Shown: positions 44,408-55,668 of the stretch, piece by piece | How the letters are laid out: every line of letters begins with the position of its first letter | Position numbering within the stretch: the first letter of the stretch is position 1 | NCBI RefSeq assembly: GCF_003987135.1 | Contig: NZ_PIPJ01000001.1 | Coordinates: 248,001-312,000 of the forward strand | Origin: Aliidiomarina iranensis | Lineage (GTDB): Bacteria > Pseudomonadota > Gammaproteobacteria > Enterobacterales > Alteromonadaceae | Length of the DNA: 64,000 nucleotides | Direction: 5' to 3' | Notes under the pieces: generated by a model | Told to the model about the DNA's origin: nothing | What the model saw: only the letters and a program-made list of their open reading frames with translations | Databases searched by the model: none | Position numbers and translations under genes: made by a program

Positions 44408-45652
44408 CTACTGGCGTGGTAGGAAACTCTCACCATAGTCAGTAGCCGGTAAACCGAGGTGGCTGGCGATGCTTTGGCCGATGTCGGCAAAGCTTGTGCG
44501 CAGGCCAATATTTGCCGAATCATACTCGGCTATATTCAAATCTGGGCCAAAACAAATTACCGGAATATATTCGCGCGTATGATCAGTGCCTGGCCAGGTT
44601 GGATCACAGCCATGATCAGCGGCGATAAATACCCGATCACCAGGTTGCAGAGCAGCAATTAATTCTGGTAAACGCTGATCAAAATCTTCTAAAGCCTTGG
44701 CATATCCGGCAACGTTGCGGCGATGGCCATATTCCATATCAAAATCTACAAAATTTGGAAAAATGATGCTTTGCTCTGGTGCCGTTTTAATGGCTTCTAA
44801 GGTGGCATCGAAGATTGCATCGTTACCACTGGCTTTCACTTTTTGCGTAATCCCTTGATGGGCGTAAATATCCGCAATTTTACCAATACTAATCACCTCG
44901 CCACCGGCGGAAACGAGCTTATCGAGCACTGTGGGTGCGGGTGGTAACACCGAATAATCTCTGCGATTCCCGGTGCGCTTAAAGTTTTCTGCATTGCTTC
45001 CCAAAAATGGCCGAGCAATTACGCGGCCCACTCGCAAACCATGATCATCGAGTTTTTGCCGAGCGAGCTCACAAAGCGCGAGTAATGGTTCTAACCCAAA
45101 GGTTTCCTCGTGCGCTGCGATTTGTAAAACGGAATCGGCTGAAGTGTAGAAAATAGGCTTGCCTGAAGCCATATGTTCTTCGCCAAGACGAGCGATAATT
45201 TCGGTGCCAGAGGCGTGACAATCACCCAAAATTCCGGGTAAGTTCGCTTCATTTATAATTTGCTCAATAAAATCAGCCGGGAATGTGGGCACAGTAGTTG
45301 GGAAGTAGTGCCAATCAAATAGCACAGGAACACCGGCAATTTCCCAATGGCCGCTAGGGGTGTCTTTGCCGCGGCTCTTTTCTTGTGCGTAACCGTATAG
45401 TGCCTGGCAAGGGCCGTTGAAAGAAAAGCCGGCTGGGCGTTCACCGCCGCTCTCTTCGGCCAACAAACCTAACCCCAGCTTCTCTAGATTTGGAAGCTTT
45501 AATGGCCCTTGCCGATCGATATTAGCTTTGCCAGCAGCACAAGCTTCGGCAATATGGCCAAAAGTGTTTGCACCCACATCACCAAAATCTTCAGCATCGG
45601 CAGAAGCGCCAACACCGAAAGAATCGAGCATTAGAATAATTGCACGGGCCAT
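44408..45652 (-). CDS. deoB: Phosphopentomutase
   Basis: A 414-residue metalloenzyme of the alkaline-phosphatase superfamily that interconverts ribose or deoxyribose 1- and 5-phosphates. Motifs include [20 protein letters not shown] at the start, [10 protein letters not shown] around the phosphorylated threonine, and late [20 protein letters not shown] with the metal ligands. It is the third gene of deoC-deoA-deoB, following deoA by ten bases, in the pathway from nucleosides to glycolytic intermediates. Confidence 0.96.
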   Translation of the reverse strand: MARAIILMLDSFGVGASADAEDFGDVGANTFGHIAEACAAGKANIDRQGPLKLPNLEKLGLGLLAEESGGERPAGFSFNGPCQALYGYAQEKSRGKDTPSGHWEIAGVPVLFDWHYFPTTVPTFPADFIEQIINEANLPGILGDCHASGTEIIARLGEEHMASGKPIFYTSADSVLQIAAHEETFGLEPLLALCELARQKLDDHGLRVGRVIARPFLGSNAENFKRTGNRRDYSVLPPAPTVLDKLVSAGGEVISIGKIADIYAHQGITQKVKASGNDAIFDATLEAIKTAPEQSIIFPNFVDFDMEYGHRRNVAGYAKALEDFDQRLPELIAALQPGDRVFIAADHGCDPTWPGTDHTREYIPVICFGPDLNIAEYDSANIGLRTSFADIGQSIASHLGLPATDYGESFLPRQ

Positions 45653-45662
45653 TATTTACTCC

Positions 45663-46991
45663 TTACGCATCGTCTGCGGTAAGTGTCTCATAAACAACTG
45701 GATCAAGCTCAGGCAAAGTTTCGCTTAAGCCAATCGAAGCTTTCAACTCAACGGAAGCCGCTGCGGCACTCACCTCATCTTCAGCGTGAATCATGGCTAA
45801 AGGCCGATTGCTATCCACGAAGGTGCCAATCGGCGCAATTTCGCTCAAACCAACCGCATGGTTGATGCTATCGGCAGGGTTTGAACGCCCACCACCTAAT
45901 GTTACTACAACTAGGCCTAAATCACGGGTGGCTACTTCGGCTACATACCCCGGAGAATCAGCATATACCGGCATGATTACCGGCGCTTTCGGGAGATAAC
46001 CTTGCCAATTTTCTAAGAAATCAGCCGGGCCGCCTAATGCATGCACCATTTTACCAAAAATTTCAGCCGCACGGCCGGAATCAAGCGCATCATTCAGCTT
46101 AGCTTTTGCTTCATCTTTAGTGGCGGCAATGCCACTTAGTAATAGCATTTGCGTAGCCAATGTCATGGTTACCCGATGTAAACGCGGATTACGGCGTACA
46201 CCGGTTAAATATTCAATGGCTTCACGCATCTCGGTGGCGTTACCCGCAGTATCACCTAATGCTTCATTCATATCAGTAATCGTAGCTGATGTGCGCACAC
46301 CGGCGCCATTCGCTACCGCAACAATGCTGCTAGCGAGTGCTCGCGAATCTTCTAGGCTGGTCATAAACGCGCCATTACCGGTTTTTACATCCATCGCTAG
46401 GGCTTCTAAACCAGCCGAGAGCTTCTTAGAAAGAATAGAAGCAGTAATCAACGGGATAGAATCAACCGTAGCGGTAACATCACGAATGCTATAAAACCGC
46501 TTGTCCGCTGGCGCTAAATCGGCCGTTTGGCCTATGATTGCCACACCGATATCTTTCACGATACGTTGAAAATCGGCCAAATCGGGTTGAATGTTATAAC
46601 CGGGGATACTTTCGAATTTATCGAGGGTTCCGCCCGTATGGCCCAAACCGCGGCCTGCTATCATTGGCACATAACCGCCACAGGCTGCCACCATAGGGCC
46701 GAGCATTAAGCTTACCGAATCACTTACACCGCCGGTTGAGTGCTTATCAACAATAGGGCCGCCTAAATTAAAGGAATCCCAATTAAGCACCGTACCTGAA
46801 TTCATCATTTCTTCAGTTAGCGCAACTCGCTCCGGCATAGCCATGCCGTTAAAATAAACCGACATTGCGAATGCGGCTACCTGACCATCAGTAACATTTC
46901 CGTTGGAAATACCTTTTACGAAAAAGGCAATTTGTTCGCGAGTAAGGGTTTTCCCATCGCGTTTAGCTTTGATTATTTCTTGTGGCAACAT
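45663..46991 (-). CDS. deoA: Thymidine phosphorylase
   Basis: A 442-residue protein with the pyrimidine phosphorylase signature in [13 protein letters not shown] and [14 protein letters not shown]. It splits thymidine to thymine and deoxyribose 1-phosphate. The ATG at 46991 has AGGAGG eight bases upstream; an in-frame start at 47027 would overlap deoC. It begins directly after the deoC stop. Confidence 0.96.
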   Translation of the reverse strand: MLPQEIIKAKRDGKTLTREQIAFFVKGISNGNVTDGQVAAFAMSVYFNGMAMPERVALTEEMMNSGTVLNWDSFNLGGPIVDKHSTGGVSDSVSLMLGPMVAACGGYVPMIAGRGLGHTGGTLDKFESIPGYNIQPDLADFQRIVKDIGVAIIGQTADLAPADKRFYSIRDVTATVDSIPLITASILSKKLSAGLEALAMDVKTGNGAFMTSLEDSRALASSIVAVANGAGVRTSATITDMNEALGDTAGNATEMREAIEYLTGVRRNPRLHRVTMTLATQMLLLSGIAATKDEAKAKLNDALDSGRAAEIFGKMVHALGGPADFLENWQGYLPKAPVIMPVYADSPGYVAEVATRDLGLVVVTLGGGRSNPADSINHAVGLSEIAPIGTFVDSNRPLAMIHAEDEVSAAAASVELKASIGLSETLPELDPVVYETLTADDA

Positions 46992-46992
46992 C

Positions 46993-47844
46993 TCAGTATC
47001 CTCCTGATGCCGTGTGTTCTTGACCACCTTCCAAAGTAGCCACTAAATTTGCGCGCACTGAGCTGACACCTAAGCGAAAACACCTTGGGTGAACTGCATC
47101 GGCACCTAAAATTTCTTCCGCGGCCTGCATGTAAACAAGTGCATCGCTTAGATTACGAATACCGCCAGCTGGTTTAAACCCAATCATGTGGGTGGCATGA
47201 GCGGCGCTTTTGTTCGCCTTCTGTTCTTGGATGTAGTTAGCAATAACTTGCAACATTATTTTAGCCTTTTCTGGCGTGGCGTTTTCCGCCACCTTACCGG
47301 TTGATGTTTTGATAAAATCAGCACCACCGGCGATAGCTATTTCAGCCGCTTTTGTTATGAGCTCTGGGGTTTTCAATTCACCTGTTTCGAGAATTACTTT
47401 AAGCCGCGTTTGCGAACCACATTCAGCTTTACAGGCCTGCACTAATTGCAGCGGTGTTGTGGTATCGCCGGCCAGTAATGCTCGATAGGGTAACACAACA
47501 TCTACTTCATCGGCGCCATAGGCAACGGCTGCGCGAGTTTCCTTCACAGCGATATCGATATCTGCATTGCCGTGAGGAAAATTAGTTACCGTAGCCAAGC
47601 GCACGGAATATAAATCACGCTCATCCAGTAGTTTGCGTGCAAGGGGTAAAAATCGAGGAAAAATACATAACGCGGCAACCTGCAAACGTTCAGTAATCTG
47701 AGGGTTGGCGCTTGTATCTTGCCAACTGGCATTGGCTACTAAAGCAGCGATATCGGCTTCAGTTTCTTGATCGGTAAGGCTGGTTAGATCAAGTAAAGCG
47801 AAGGCTTTGGCGGCATCAGCGGCGGCCAATTGAGCATCGTTCAT
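46993..47844 (-). CDS. deoC: Deoxyribose-phosphate aldolase
   Basis: A 283-residue aldolase, slightly longer than the Escherichia coli enzyme. The Schiff-base lysine is in [10 protein letters not shown], and [12 protein letters not shown]-type motifs are present. It cleaves deoxyribose 5-phosphate. It is the first deo gene, 66 bases behind cdd, with no terminator visible between them, so cdd-deoCAB may be one transcript. Confidence 0.95.
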   Translation of the reverse strand: MNDAQLAAADAAKAFALLDLTSLTDQETEADIAALVANASWQDTSANPQITERLQVAALCIFPRFLPLARKLLDERDLYSVRLATVTNFPHGNADIDIAVKETRAAVAYGADEVDVVLPYRALLAGDTTTPLQLVQACKAECGSQTRLKVILETGELKTPELITKAAEIAIAGGADFIKTSTGKVAENATPEKAKIMLQVIANYIQEQKANKSAAHATHMIGFKPAGGIRNLSDALVYMQAAEEILGADAVHPRCFRLGVSSVRANLVATLEGGQEHTASGGY

Positions 47845-47910
47845 GGTGTTGTTCCTTGCTGCTATTCTTTTTTAGGTTCGTGATTGTTTTTTTGCCTGTA
47901 TCGTTACGCA

Positions 47911-48336
47911 CTATTCATTTGCCGGTAACAATTGCTCAGGCCCAAACGAGTGGGGTAATAGTTCTTGAATTGTCATTACCGCACGAACCCCTTCCGGCCC
48001 GCAAATATGGATGCGGGTGTTGGCCGTTGCGAATTCACGTATTCGTTGGCGGCAACCACCGCAGGGTGAAACGAGCCCCTCACCATTGCCAATAACGTAC
48101 ATATCATTGATTTGGGTTACTCCAGCCATCACCATGGCGGCAATCGCACTGGTTTCAGCGCAGTTACCCTCAGGGTAAGAAGCATTCTCTACATTACAGC
48201 CAGAAAAAATCTCACCATTCGGGCCTACAATTGCGGCGCCCACGGGAAACTTTGAATAGGGCGCATAGGCCTTACTTTGCGCTGCTTTCACAGCTTCCAG
48301 CATTTGTGTATCGGATAAAGTATTTACTGAACTCAT
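47911..48336 (-). CDS. cdd: Cytidine deaminase
   Basis: A 141-residue zinc enzyme with GCNVENASYPEGNCAE and the zinc motif SPCGGCRQRI, plus the glutamate for catalysis. It turns cytidine into uridine. It leads the deo genes on the same strand, forming a complete nucleoside breakdown set. Confidence 0.95.
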   Translation of the reverse strand: MSSVNTLSDTQMLEAVKAAQSKAYAPYSKFPVGAAIVGPNGEIFSGCNVENASYPEGNCAETSAIAAMVMAGVTQINDMYVIGNGEGLVSPCGGCRQRIREFATANTRIHICGPEGVRAVMTIQELLPHSFGPEQLLPANE

Positions 48337-48410
48337 CTATGCAATTGCCTTAGGGTTGAAACGCGAAGGTGCAAACGCCAACGTATAAAATTTGAAAAAG
48401 GGCCGATATA

Positions 48411-49979
48411 TTACCTGACTTTTTCAATTGCCGCTAACCAACGTTGATGAAGCGCTTGGCGCTCTTGTTTGTTGGTTTTTGGGCTAAAGGTACCGGCACT
48501 TTTACAGAGCGGCGGTAAATCGGTAAGTGAACGAAAAATGTTTACTTCTAGGCCGGCCAAGAATGCCGCCCCACGCACACTGATTTCGGCTGTGTCCGCA
48601 CGCACTACCGTGTAGCCGGTAATATCTGCAAGGGCTTGCATGAACCAAGCGTTATCGGTCATGCCGCCATCAACTTTTATCGTGTCGATGGTTTGGCCAT
48701 CAGCCACCATGGCTTTGAATAAATCTCGACTTTGCAGTGCAACACTGCGCAATGCTGCCGCGGCTAACTGTTTTTTCCCTGTATCGCGTGTCATTCCGAA
48801 AATGGCGGCGCGAGCATTTGGCTGCCAGTAGGGCGCCCCCAATCCGGTAAAAGCAGGAATCAGTATTTCGCTTTGTTCCGCACCTATGCCTTCGGCTAAG
48901 GATTCAGTTTCAGCTGCGGTATCAATAATTCCTAATTTATCGCGCAACCACTGCACAATGGCGCCGGCCATAAAGATGCTGCCTTCGAGGGCGTAAGTGG
49001 CTTCGCCGTTAAGTTGATAACCAAGAGTACTGAGTAACCGATGATCGGACATTACAGGTTGCTCACCGGTATTTACTAACGCAAAACAACCGGTGCCATA
49101 CGTGCTCTTAATTTGCCCCGGCTCGATACAGGCTTGGCCTACTAGAGCCCCTTGTTGATCGCCAATTAGGGCGCCAACCGGTAAATCGGCGCTTTCATTT
49201 TTTTCAGAGGTTTGGCCGGCAAAGGTAATTTCAGTTTCTGCTTGAAATAGTGTGCGATCAACCATGGCAAACGAACTCGCGTTATCGCAAATTTCTGGCA
49301 ACATAGCGGTAGGTACACAAAATGTTGCACAGAGTTCTGGATCCCACTGGCGAGTGTGTAAATTCATCAGTAATGTGCGCGAGGCATTAGTTGCATCGGT
49401 AGCGTGCACTTGGCCGCCACTTAAGTGCCAAAGTAAGAAGCTATCAACAGTACCAAACGCCAACTCTCCCGCTTCGGCCCTTTGTCGGGCGCCTTCCACA
49501 TGATCGAGTACCCAAGCAATTTTGGTGGCCGAAAAATAAGGATCGAGAAGCAGCCCCGTGCGTTCTTGCACCCAATCTTCCAAATCGTTATCACGCAGCT
49601 CTTGGCAGTGATCTGCGGTGCGGCGATCCTGCCAAACGATGGCACGGTGAATGGGCTGCCCCGTAGCTTTATCCCAAACTATGGTGGTTTCTCGTTGGTT
49701 AGTGATTCCTAAAACGGCAAGCTTAGAAACGTCAACACCCGCATCTTTAATGGCTTGGCGGCAAGCTAAAATGGTGGTTTGCCAAATATCCATGGGCTCG
49801 TGTTCAACATGGCCGTTGGCAGGGAAATGTTGGGGAAATTCTTGTTGGCCGCGGCCTTTAGCTTCTAGCTTGGTGTTGTAAACCATGGCTCGGCTAGAGG
49901 TGGTGCCTTGGTCGATTGCCAAGATATATTGGCCTTGATGCTGGGCGGCAGAGCCGCCAGCAGAAGCATTCGTGCTCAT
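48411..49979 (-). CDS. glpK: Glycerol kinase
   Basis: A 522-residue FGGY-family kinase with LAIDQGTTSSRAMVY at the start, TNQRETTIVWD, the STYGTGCFALVNTGE region and VDGGMTDNAWFMQ. It phosphorylates glycerol to glycerol 3-phosphate. No glpF or glpD lies next to it, so it stands as a single gene here. Confidence 0.96.
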   Translation of the reverse strand: MSTNASAGGSAAQHQGQYILAIDQGTTSSRAMVYNTKLEAKGRGQQEFPQHFPANGHVEHEPMDIWQTTILACRQAIKDAGVDVSKLAVLGITNQRETTIVWDKATGQPIHRAIVWQDRRTADHCQELRDNDLEDWVQERTGLLLDPYFSATKIAWVLDHVEGARQRAEAGELAFGTVDSFLLWHLSGGQVHATDATNASRTLLMNLHTRQWDPELCATFCVPTAMLPEICDNASSFAMVDRTLFQAETEITFAGQTSEKNESADLPVGALIGDQQGALVGQACIEPGQIKSTYGTGCFALVNTGEQPVMSDHRLLSTLGYQLNGEATYALEGSIFMAGAIVQWLRDKLGIIDTAAETESLAEGIGAEQSEILIPAFTGLGAPYWQPNARAAIFGMTRDTGKKQLAAAALRSVALQSRDLFKAMVADGQTIDTIKVDGGMTDNAWFMQALADITGYTVVRADTAEISVRGAAFLAGLEVNIFRSLTDLPPLCKSAGTFSPKTNKQERQALHQRWLAAIEKVR

Positions 49980-50003
49980 AGTAAACTCCTGAAGGTCAGG
50001 CGA

Positions 50004-51104
50004 TTACGATAGCACTTGTAACGATGGTGTCCAGTTTTTGCTGAGCGCTTCGGCTTCCGCACGCTTTGCTATACGCAGATTCACATGGCCTACTTTACGG
50101 CCCGGGCGTGAATCTTTGCCATACCAGAAGGCTTGTACCCGCGAATCCTGCCATAGCTCTGTTGGAATTTCAGCGCATCCAATGGCGTTCAGCATGAGTG
50201 TAGGTTGCACGGCGAGCTTTGGAAAAGGCATGTTGGTAAGGCTTCGAATATGCAAATCAAACTGGCTCGCGTTACAACCTGTTAGCGACCAATGGCCGGA
50301 ATTGTGCACCCGTGGTGCAATTTCATTTACAAGCAACTCGGCTTCTTCGCCATCGCCTACCACAAAGAATTCGATGGCAAGTGTACCTACATAGCCCAAA
50401 TGTTCGGTGATTCGTTGAAAGGCTAATTCCGCCGCTTTTTGCAAGCGTAAATCGGGTGCTTCAAAACCAGCAAAGGTATGGCTGAGAATGCCTTTAGTGT
50501 GCACATTTTCAACCAGTGGGTAGCAGAGTATGCGGCCATCTTTGGCTCGAGCACCCACAATAGATACTTCTTTGGTAAATGGAATTAATGCTTCGATAAT
50601 ACCCGGTTGTAACCCGGCGGAATGTGCAAGGCTCTCCGCTTCAGCTGCGGCAGATGCACTCTCGGGGCTCCAACGCCATTGGCTTTTTCCATCGTAACCA
50701 CCAAAAGCGGCTTTGATAACCACAGGCTGTTGCCACGTGCGAAGCGTTTGGGTGAATTGATCGGCGGTTTGGAATGCTTGCCAGGGCGCCGTTGCGATAC
50801 CAAGATCATCACAAAGCTTTTTTTCTAGTTGGCGGTGTGTGAGCGGCCGAATTTTATCGGCATCGGTGAGTAATTTATTCGCGGCCAAGGCAACATGTTC
50901 GGGGTCGAGTTGTTCGTGTTCCCAGCTCACTACATCGGCCCATTGCATGGCTTCTTCAATGCTTTGCGAGAGTGCCACGTGGGCACCGGCAGGCATTACT
51001 TTATTGGTGCGTGTGTTAACTAATAAACATTCGTGCCCAAGTTGAATGCTGCTTTGTGCGAGCATTTGCCCAAGTTGGCCATTACCGAGTATCAGAAGTT
51101 TCAT
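50004..51104 (-). CDS. purK: N5-carboxyaminoimidazole ribonucleotide synthase
   Basis: A 366-residue ATP-grasp protein with [13 protein letters not shown] at the N-terminus, [15 protein letters not shown] and [16 protein letters not shown]. It carboxylates AIR in purine synthesis, feeding PurE. It overlaps purE by four bases. Confidence 0.95.
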   Translation of the reverse strand: MKLLILGNGQLGQMLAQSSIQLGHECLLVNTRTNKVMPAGAHVALSQSIEEAMQWADVVSWEHEQLDPEHVALAANKLLTDADKIRPLTHRQLEKKLCDDLGIATAPWQAFQTADQFTQTLRTWQQPVVIKAAFGGYDGKSQWRWSPESASAAAEAESLAHSAGLQPGIIEALIPFTKEVSIVGARAKDGRILCYPLVENVHTKGILSHTFAGFEAPDLRLQKAAELAFQRITEHLGYVGTLAIEFFVVGDGEEAELLVNEIAPRVHNSGHWSLTGCNASQFDLHIRSLTNMPFPKLAVQPTLMLNAIGCAEIPTELWQDSRVQAFWYGKDSRPGRKVGHVNLRIAKRAEAEALSKNWTPSLQVLS

Positions 51105-51592
51105 GAATCAAGTTCCAATTTGCTATTCGCTAATACGGCTTCACGTTGCTTACTTCTGAATTCACGCACTTTATTTTGTACTTGGCTATCGGTTGTGCCA
51201 ATCACCTGAGCTGCTAGTAGGCCCGCATTGGCCGCGCCGGCTTCACCAACGGCTAAGGTGCCAACGGCAACACCCTTCGGCATTTGCACGATGGATAGTA
51301 GGCTATCAAGGCCTTTAAGTTGTTTACTAGCAACGGGCACGCCAAATACCGGAAGGCAGGTAAATGCGGCTAGCATTCCCGGTAAGTGTGCAGCGCCACC
51401 GGCGCCGGCAATAATAACGCGGGTATCGCCTTGTTCAGCTTCAGCCATGGTAGCGGCTAGTAAATCTGGTGTGCGGTGGGCGGAAACTACGCGGGCTTCC
51501 CAACTCACCCCAAAATCTTCCAGCATACGCGCAGCTGCCTGCATTGTTGGCCAATCGGAGGTGGATCCCATTAAGATAAGCACAGTGGCCAT
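51101..51592 (-). CDS. purE: N5-carboxyaminoimidazole ribonucleotide mutase
   Basis: A 163-residue protein with [14 protein letters not shown] and the signature SAHRTPD, followed by [15 protein letters not shown]. It is the partner of PurK. The upstream spacer is divergent with the S46 peptidase gene; a weak PurR-like sequence there was judged too poor to call. Confidence 0.95.
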   Translation of the reverse strand: MATVLILMGSTSDWPTMQAAARMLEDFGVSWEARVVSAHRTPDLLAATMAEAEQGDTRVIIAGAGGAAHLPGMLAAFTCLPVFGVPVASKQLKGLDSLLSIVQMPKGVAVGTLAVGEAGAANAGLLAAQVIGTTDSQVQNKVREFRSKQREAVLANSKLELDS

Positions 51593-51887
51593 TTACAGCT
51601 CCTGCTATTCTTGGCGAATAGATAAATATGAGGGTGCATTTATTGAAAGCCGCGGATTATAACAGAAAGTTGGTTACTTCGCATACGTTTAATGATGGCA
51701 TTGCAACGGCCTAACATTGCTTTAGATGGAAATCAGCAGAAGCTTAATTTGCGGTAAAGATAAAAGCTTCATTTGTAAACTAAGGTACACTGTTAGATTG
51801 CTCGGTAAGTTTATAGGTCTAAACCTTCATGTTTAACGTTATAAGTGCCACAGAGTTTGCAGCGCGATATATAGAGAGAACATAGAA

Positions 51888-54323
51888 TTGAAGCAAAACC
51901 TCGGTTTGCAGGCACAAGCGCACTTGAATAGCGCAACGCAGGGTTATAAAAGCGCAATTTGTGCGTGGTGCTTGCGGTTGCCTGTTGGAATCCCGCGGCT
52001 AAAGCATGGTCTCTTGCTTGTGTTTGTTTTCTTGCTGAGTAAATTTATTTTCTTTCCCGTGCACGGAGCTGAAGGTTTATGGCTCCCTGAGCAGCAGCCG
52101 GAGTGGCCAACTCAGCCGCATAGTTCGGCGGTATTGAAAGTAGGTGGCTGCACGGGCACCTTTGTTTCGCCCGATGGCCTAGTGCTTACTAACCACCATT
52201 GTATCTTAGATTTACTACAATATCGCTCCACGCTCGATAACAACTACCTTACCCAAGGCTTTTTAGCAATCAATCGAGATCTTGAATTACTTGCACCGCC
52301 AGATTTCGTTGTTGCGCAAACACTGGAACGTACTGATGTAACCAATTTGGTAATGCAGGGCGTTTCGAATAGAACAACAGGAAGCGCTCGGTTTAACCTT
52401 ATTGCCAGTAACCGAAATGCACTACTGCGCAACTGTGAAGTTGCTGAGGGCATCAGTTGCCGAGTTGTGGAGCATTACGATGGCCAAGGTTACTTGCTCG
52501 TTCGTGATCAAATTTTTCCTCGCGTAAAACTGGTATGGGCACCACCGGTTAATGTAGGCCACTTTGGTGGTATCGAAGATAACTGGCAGTGGCCCCGGCA
52601 TAGCGCTGATTTAGCATTGTTGCGGATTTACAATGCCGATGGCTCCGCCTACGAGCCAAGCCATTGGCTGCCGCTTTCTCCGGCCGCTCCAGCGGATGGC
52701 GAGCCGGTTTATGTGGCTGGATTTCCCGGAATCACCCAGCGTTATCGGTTACAGCAAGAAGCGAGCATGGCGTTTAATGATTTTTATCCGCAAGTGATTC
52801 GCTATTCAGAACGCTGGCTAAGCTTGATTGAAAAAGCGATGGCAAATAATCCTGAGATAGCGCTCCGCTACATCCCGATGCTAGTTAGGCAAGGTAACCG
52901 CCTGCAAAATTTAGTGGGCATGCTAGAAGCGGAGGAGGAATATCACGCGCTTGATTTGATCGCGCAGGAAGAAAAAGCGGTGCGAGAGTGGATTGCCAGC
53001 TCAAACGATAGCGAGCGATATACGGCGGCAATACAACAAACAGAGCAGGCGTTAGCGCAGCGCCAAGGTTTTCTGCAGCGGCAATTATGGTGGAATTTCT
53101 TTCAAGAGCTGCAATTACCCTTTATTGCCCAACGCTTATATCGTTTAGCACAGGAATCGGAACGTAGTGATGCGAATCGAACCCGGGGCTTTCAAGCCCA
53201 GCAAGTACCTGCTATTCGCTCGGAGCTGGTGAGTAAAGTACGCCAGTATGCGCCTGAAGTGGAAACTGAATTATTGATTGAATTGCTGCTGCTGTATCAA
53301 AAACTACCTAGCGAGCAAGCGATACCTTTTGTTGAAGAATTTTTTGCCTTGGCAGAGAACACAACTGAAGAGGCGATTCGAACAAAGGTTGCAGCGATTT
53401 ACGCCGAAACACGGCTAGGCCAGATTGAAATAGTGGATGCTCTAGTTGCCCTGCCGATAGCTGATTTGCGTCAAAGCGAAGATCCATGGATACAATTTGC
53501 AGTGGCTTCTGCAGATGCAAGATTACAATGGGATTTGCAGGAACGAGAATTACGTGGCATCGAGCAACAAGGGCGCTCAGTGCTAATGGAAGCCTTTCGG
53601 CGGCAAGCACTTAGCGTGGGTGAGCGTTTACCCGATAACGCCAACCGAACATTGCGTTTGAGTGCGGGCATAGTGGCACCGCAGCAAAACTCGGAAACTC
53701 AGCTTGCACAGCCAACGCAAGGGCTTGAAAACGCGATACAAAAAAATGCAGAGCAGGCGAGTGCAGCGCAAGAAAACGCATTGCGAAAAAATTCTCAGCA
53801 AATAAGCGCTCCGCAGGAAATAGAGGCTCTGCTCACAAAGGCTCCAAGCGAAAATGCAATGGGAACCTCGCGAACCACTTTAGAAACTTTGTTAGCGATA
53901 GCCGGAAGTGAACCTCGTTACGAGCTGCCATTTAATATGCATGCGGCGGTTGCGGTGCACGGTGCCGGCTGCCTTGCGGAAAACGCAAATCAACTTACCC
54001 TTAATTTTCTCTCTACGGCCGATGGTACCGGAGGCAGCTCCGGTAGCCCTACGGTAAACAAACGCGGCGAACTGATTGGCTTAGTTTTCGATTCCACTAC
54101 TGATGCAATTTTAAGTGATTGGCATTTCGATGAAACGCGCCATCGTTTGATTCATGCCGATGTGCGTTATCTTCTTTGGTTGCTGCGTTATGTTTATCAA
54201 GCTCATGAACTTATGGCAGAGTTAGGTTTTGAAGAGAACGGCGCAACCTGTACTTTGAATGGTCAGCCGGTTATTCCAAGGCCAGCTCGAGTTGACGATT
54301 TTCATCAGGATCCGGCAGAGTAA
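51888..54323 (+). CDS. Exported S46-family dipeptidyl peptidase with an internal insertion
   Basis: An 811-residue protein, longer than the usual S46 length of about 720. A hydrophobic signal region lies at about 40-60 (HGLLLVFVFLLSKFIFFPVHG). The catalytic histidine is in TNHHC (102-105), the family motif DNWQWPRHSADLALLRIY follows, and the serine is S718 in GTGGSSGSP. Around residues 595-665 there is a glutamine- and asparagine-rich stretch with repeated ENA and KN-like units that relatives usually lack. The residue 18 after the serine, which sets P1 specificity, is S736 rather than the glycine or arginine I recall. The start is a TTG and is uncertain. The end overlaps dinB. Confidence 0.85.
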   Translation: MKQNLGLQAQAHLNSATQGYKSAICAWCLRLPVGIPRLKHGLLLVFVFLLSKFIFFPVHGAEGLWLPEQQPEWPTQPHSSAVLKVGGCTGTFVSPDGLVLTNHHCILDLLQYRSTLDNNYLTQGFLAINRDLELLAPPDFVVAQTLERTDVTNLVMQGVSNRTTGSARFNLIASNRNALLRNCEVAEGISCRVVEHYDGQGYLLVRDQIFPRVKLVWAPPVNVGHFGGIEDNWQWPRHSADLALLRIYNADGSAYEPSHWLPLSPAAPADGEPVYVAGFPGITQRYRLQQEASMAFNDFYPQVIRYSERWLSLIEKAMANNPEIALRYIPMLVRQGNRLQNLVGMLEAEEEYHALDLIAQEEKAVREWIASSNDSERYTAAIQQTEQALAQRQGFLQRQLWWNFFQELQLPFIAQRLYRLAQESERSDANRTRGFQAQQVPAIRSELVSKVRQYAPEVETELLIELLLLYQKLPSEQAIPFVEEFFALAENTTEEAIRTKVAAIYAETRLGQIEIVDALVALPIADLRQSEDPWIQFAVASADARLQWDLQERELRGIEQQGRSVLMEAFRRQALSVGERLPDNANRTLRLSAGIVAPQQNSETQLAQPTQGLENAIQKNAEQASAAQENALRKNSQQISAPQEIEALLTKAPSENAMGTSRTTLETLLAIAGSEPRYELPFNMHAAVAVHGAGCLAENANQLTLNFLSTADGTGGSSGSPTVNKRGELIGLVFDSTTDAILSDWHFDETRHRLIHADVRYLLWLLRYVYQAHELMAELGFEENGATCTLNGQPVIPRPARVDDFHQDPAE

Positions 54324-55347
54324 AGCCAATGCCAATTAATCTTACTGGCCGTTGCTTGGCGCGAGGCCACGCTTCGCTTAGAAGTTGATAGTAAAGTGAG
54401 GGTGAAACACGGTTGCTCACACGGCTTACCGTTGTTTGCGTGAAATCATTAAATTTCAACTTTACCGTTTGCCCTTTGGCGTGCAGATCTTGCCAACGCT
54501 CGCCCCCTGCTCGGCGCTGCAAAGATGGTAACAGAGTATTCTCCAAGAAACGCTCCGCATCTTTTAATTGTGTAAAATCGCGATGCAGTGTTTCCTCTAC
54601 ACTCACTTGCTTGCGCAAACGCGTGGTTTGCACTGGCCGATCATCAACACCCAAGCAGCGCTGAAATAAGAGCATGCCGGAGTGTTCACCGAGTAAGCGT
54701 TGCAGTTTCATTGGATCCGCGGCTTGAATATCACCTACTAAACGGTAGCCTGCGGCATTTAAACGCTCTTGGCTTTTTGGGCCAACGCCAGGAATGCGTT
54801 TCAATGGTAAGTTTGCCAGGTATTGAATAACCTTTTCTGGTGGTACAACAAATTGCCCATCGGGCTTTAATTCTTCCGATGCAATTTTAGCTACCATTTT
54901 TTGGCAAGATATCCCCGCTGATGCGGATACGCCGAGCTCGCGAAGTTCTTTACGAATCGCCTCTAATGTTAAACTTGCACTGCCTTGAAAGTGTTCGTTT
55001 TCGCTGAGGTCGAGATAAAACTCATCAATAGAGGCAGGCTCAATGCGATCGGTGTAACGAAGTAATACGGCCAAAACTTCTTTCGACATTGCTTTGTAAC
55101 TGGCCATATCCGGCTTTACAAAAACTAAATCAGGGCACAGGCGGCGAGCTTGATGGCCCGGCATAGCACTGCGTACGCCGAATTTTCGCGCTAAATAATT
55201 GGCCGTAGCCACCACACCCCGATCACCACCGCCACCCACGGCAAAGGGCCGATGGGCAAGCTTTGGCTCTTTCAGCACCTCAACTGCGGCAAAAAAGGCA
55301 TCGAGGTCGAGCAGTGCTATTTTTCGAGTGTTTACTGATTCTGGCAA
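54271..55347 (-). CDS. dinB: DNA polymerase IV
   Basis: A 358-residue Y-family polymerase with DLDAFFAAVE, the second catalytic motif SIDEFYLDL, RIPGVGPKSQERL helix-hairpin-helix and the little-finger region with QTTRLRKQVSVEETL. It performs translesion synthesis. Its 3' end overlaps the convergent S46 peptidase gene by 53 bases. The C-terminus lacks a clear beta-clamp motif by eye. Confidence 0.93.
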   Translation of the reverse strand: MPESVNTRKIALLDLDAFFAAVEVLKEPKLAHRPFAVGGGGDRGVVATANYLARKFGVRSAMPGHQARRLCPDLVFVKPDMASYKAMSKEVLAVLLRYTDRIEPASIDEFYLDLSENEHFQGSASLTLEAIRKELRELGVSASAGISCQKMVAKIASEELKPDGQFVVPPEKVIQYLANLPLKRIPGVGPKSQERLNAAGYRLVGDIQAADPMKLQRLLGEHSGMLLFQRCLGVDDRPVQTTRLRKQVSVEETLHRDFTQLKDAERFLENTLLPSLQRRAGGERWQDLHAKGQTVKLKFNDFTQTTVSRVSNRVSPSLYYQLLSEAWPRAKQRPVRLIGIGFTLPDPDENRQLELALE

Positions 55348-55668
55348 TAGGCGCTCATTCTGATGATATCAGCCTGCGGAAGGCTGAATTTCTAAAGTAA
55401 TTAATCTAAATCACGGTTACTGCGTATATACAGTTGTACGCTTTACCTGCTGAGAGTGTACCACAGCGAAGAAAAGCAGCGCACAGGCTGTAAGAAAGAG
55501 CAGCTAAATTGGATAATTAGTGTGCAAGGTAGTTTCACCATAGGAATTTTCCCGTTATAATCGCTGTACGTATTCAGCAATCGAATTATTTTTTGCTCTA
55601 GTTGTGAATCAATAAACCATTGAATTGCGCTAGGTGCCAATCGCATAAACTGCGAACAGGAGAAAGCC
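55348..55668. other. Spacer between dinB and the cytochrome gene
   Basis: About 321 bases containing both divergent promoters. I see no clear -35/-10 pair, no RNA gene and no short ORF with a good ribosome site. The last part provides AGGAG for the cytochrome start. An antisense frame across 55443-56093 lies mainly over the cytochrome gene and is not real. Confidence 0.5.

Noticed and set aside
51680-51693. CGCATACGTTTAAT as a PurR operator before purE
   Set aside because: Only the left half fits the CGCAAACGTTTGCG pattern; the right half differs too much to call.
54271-55347. DinB catalytic motif SIDEFYLDL instead of SIDEAYLDV
   Set aside because: The acidic residues are kept, and the phenylalanine form occurs in other DinB subgroups as far as I recall.
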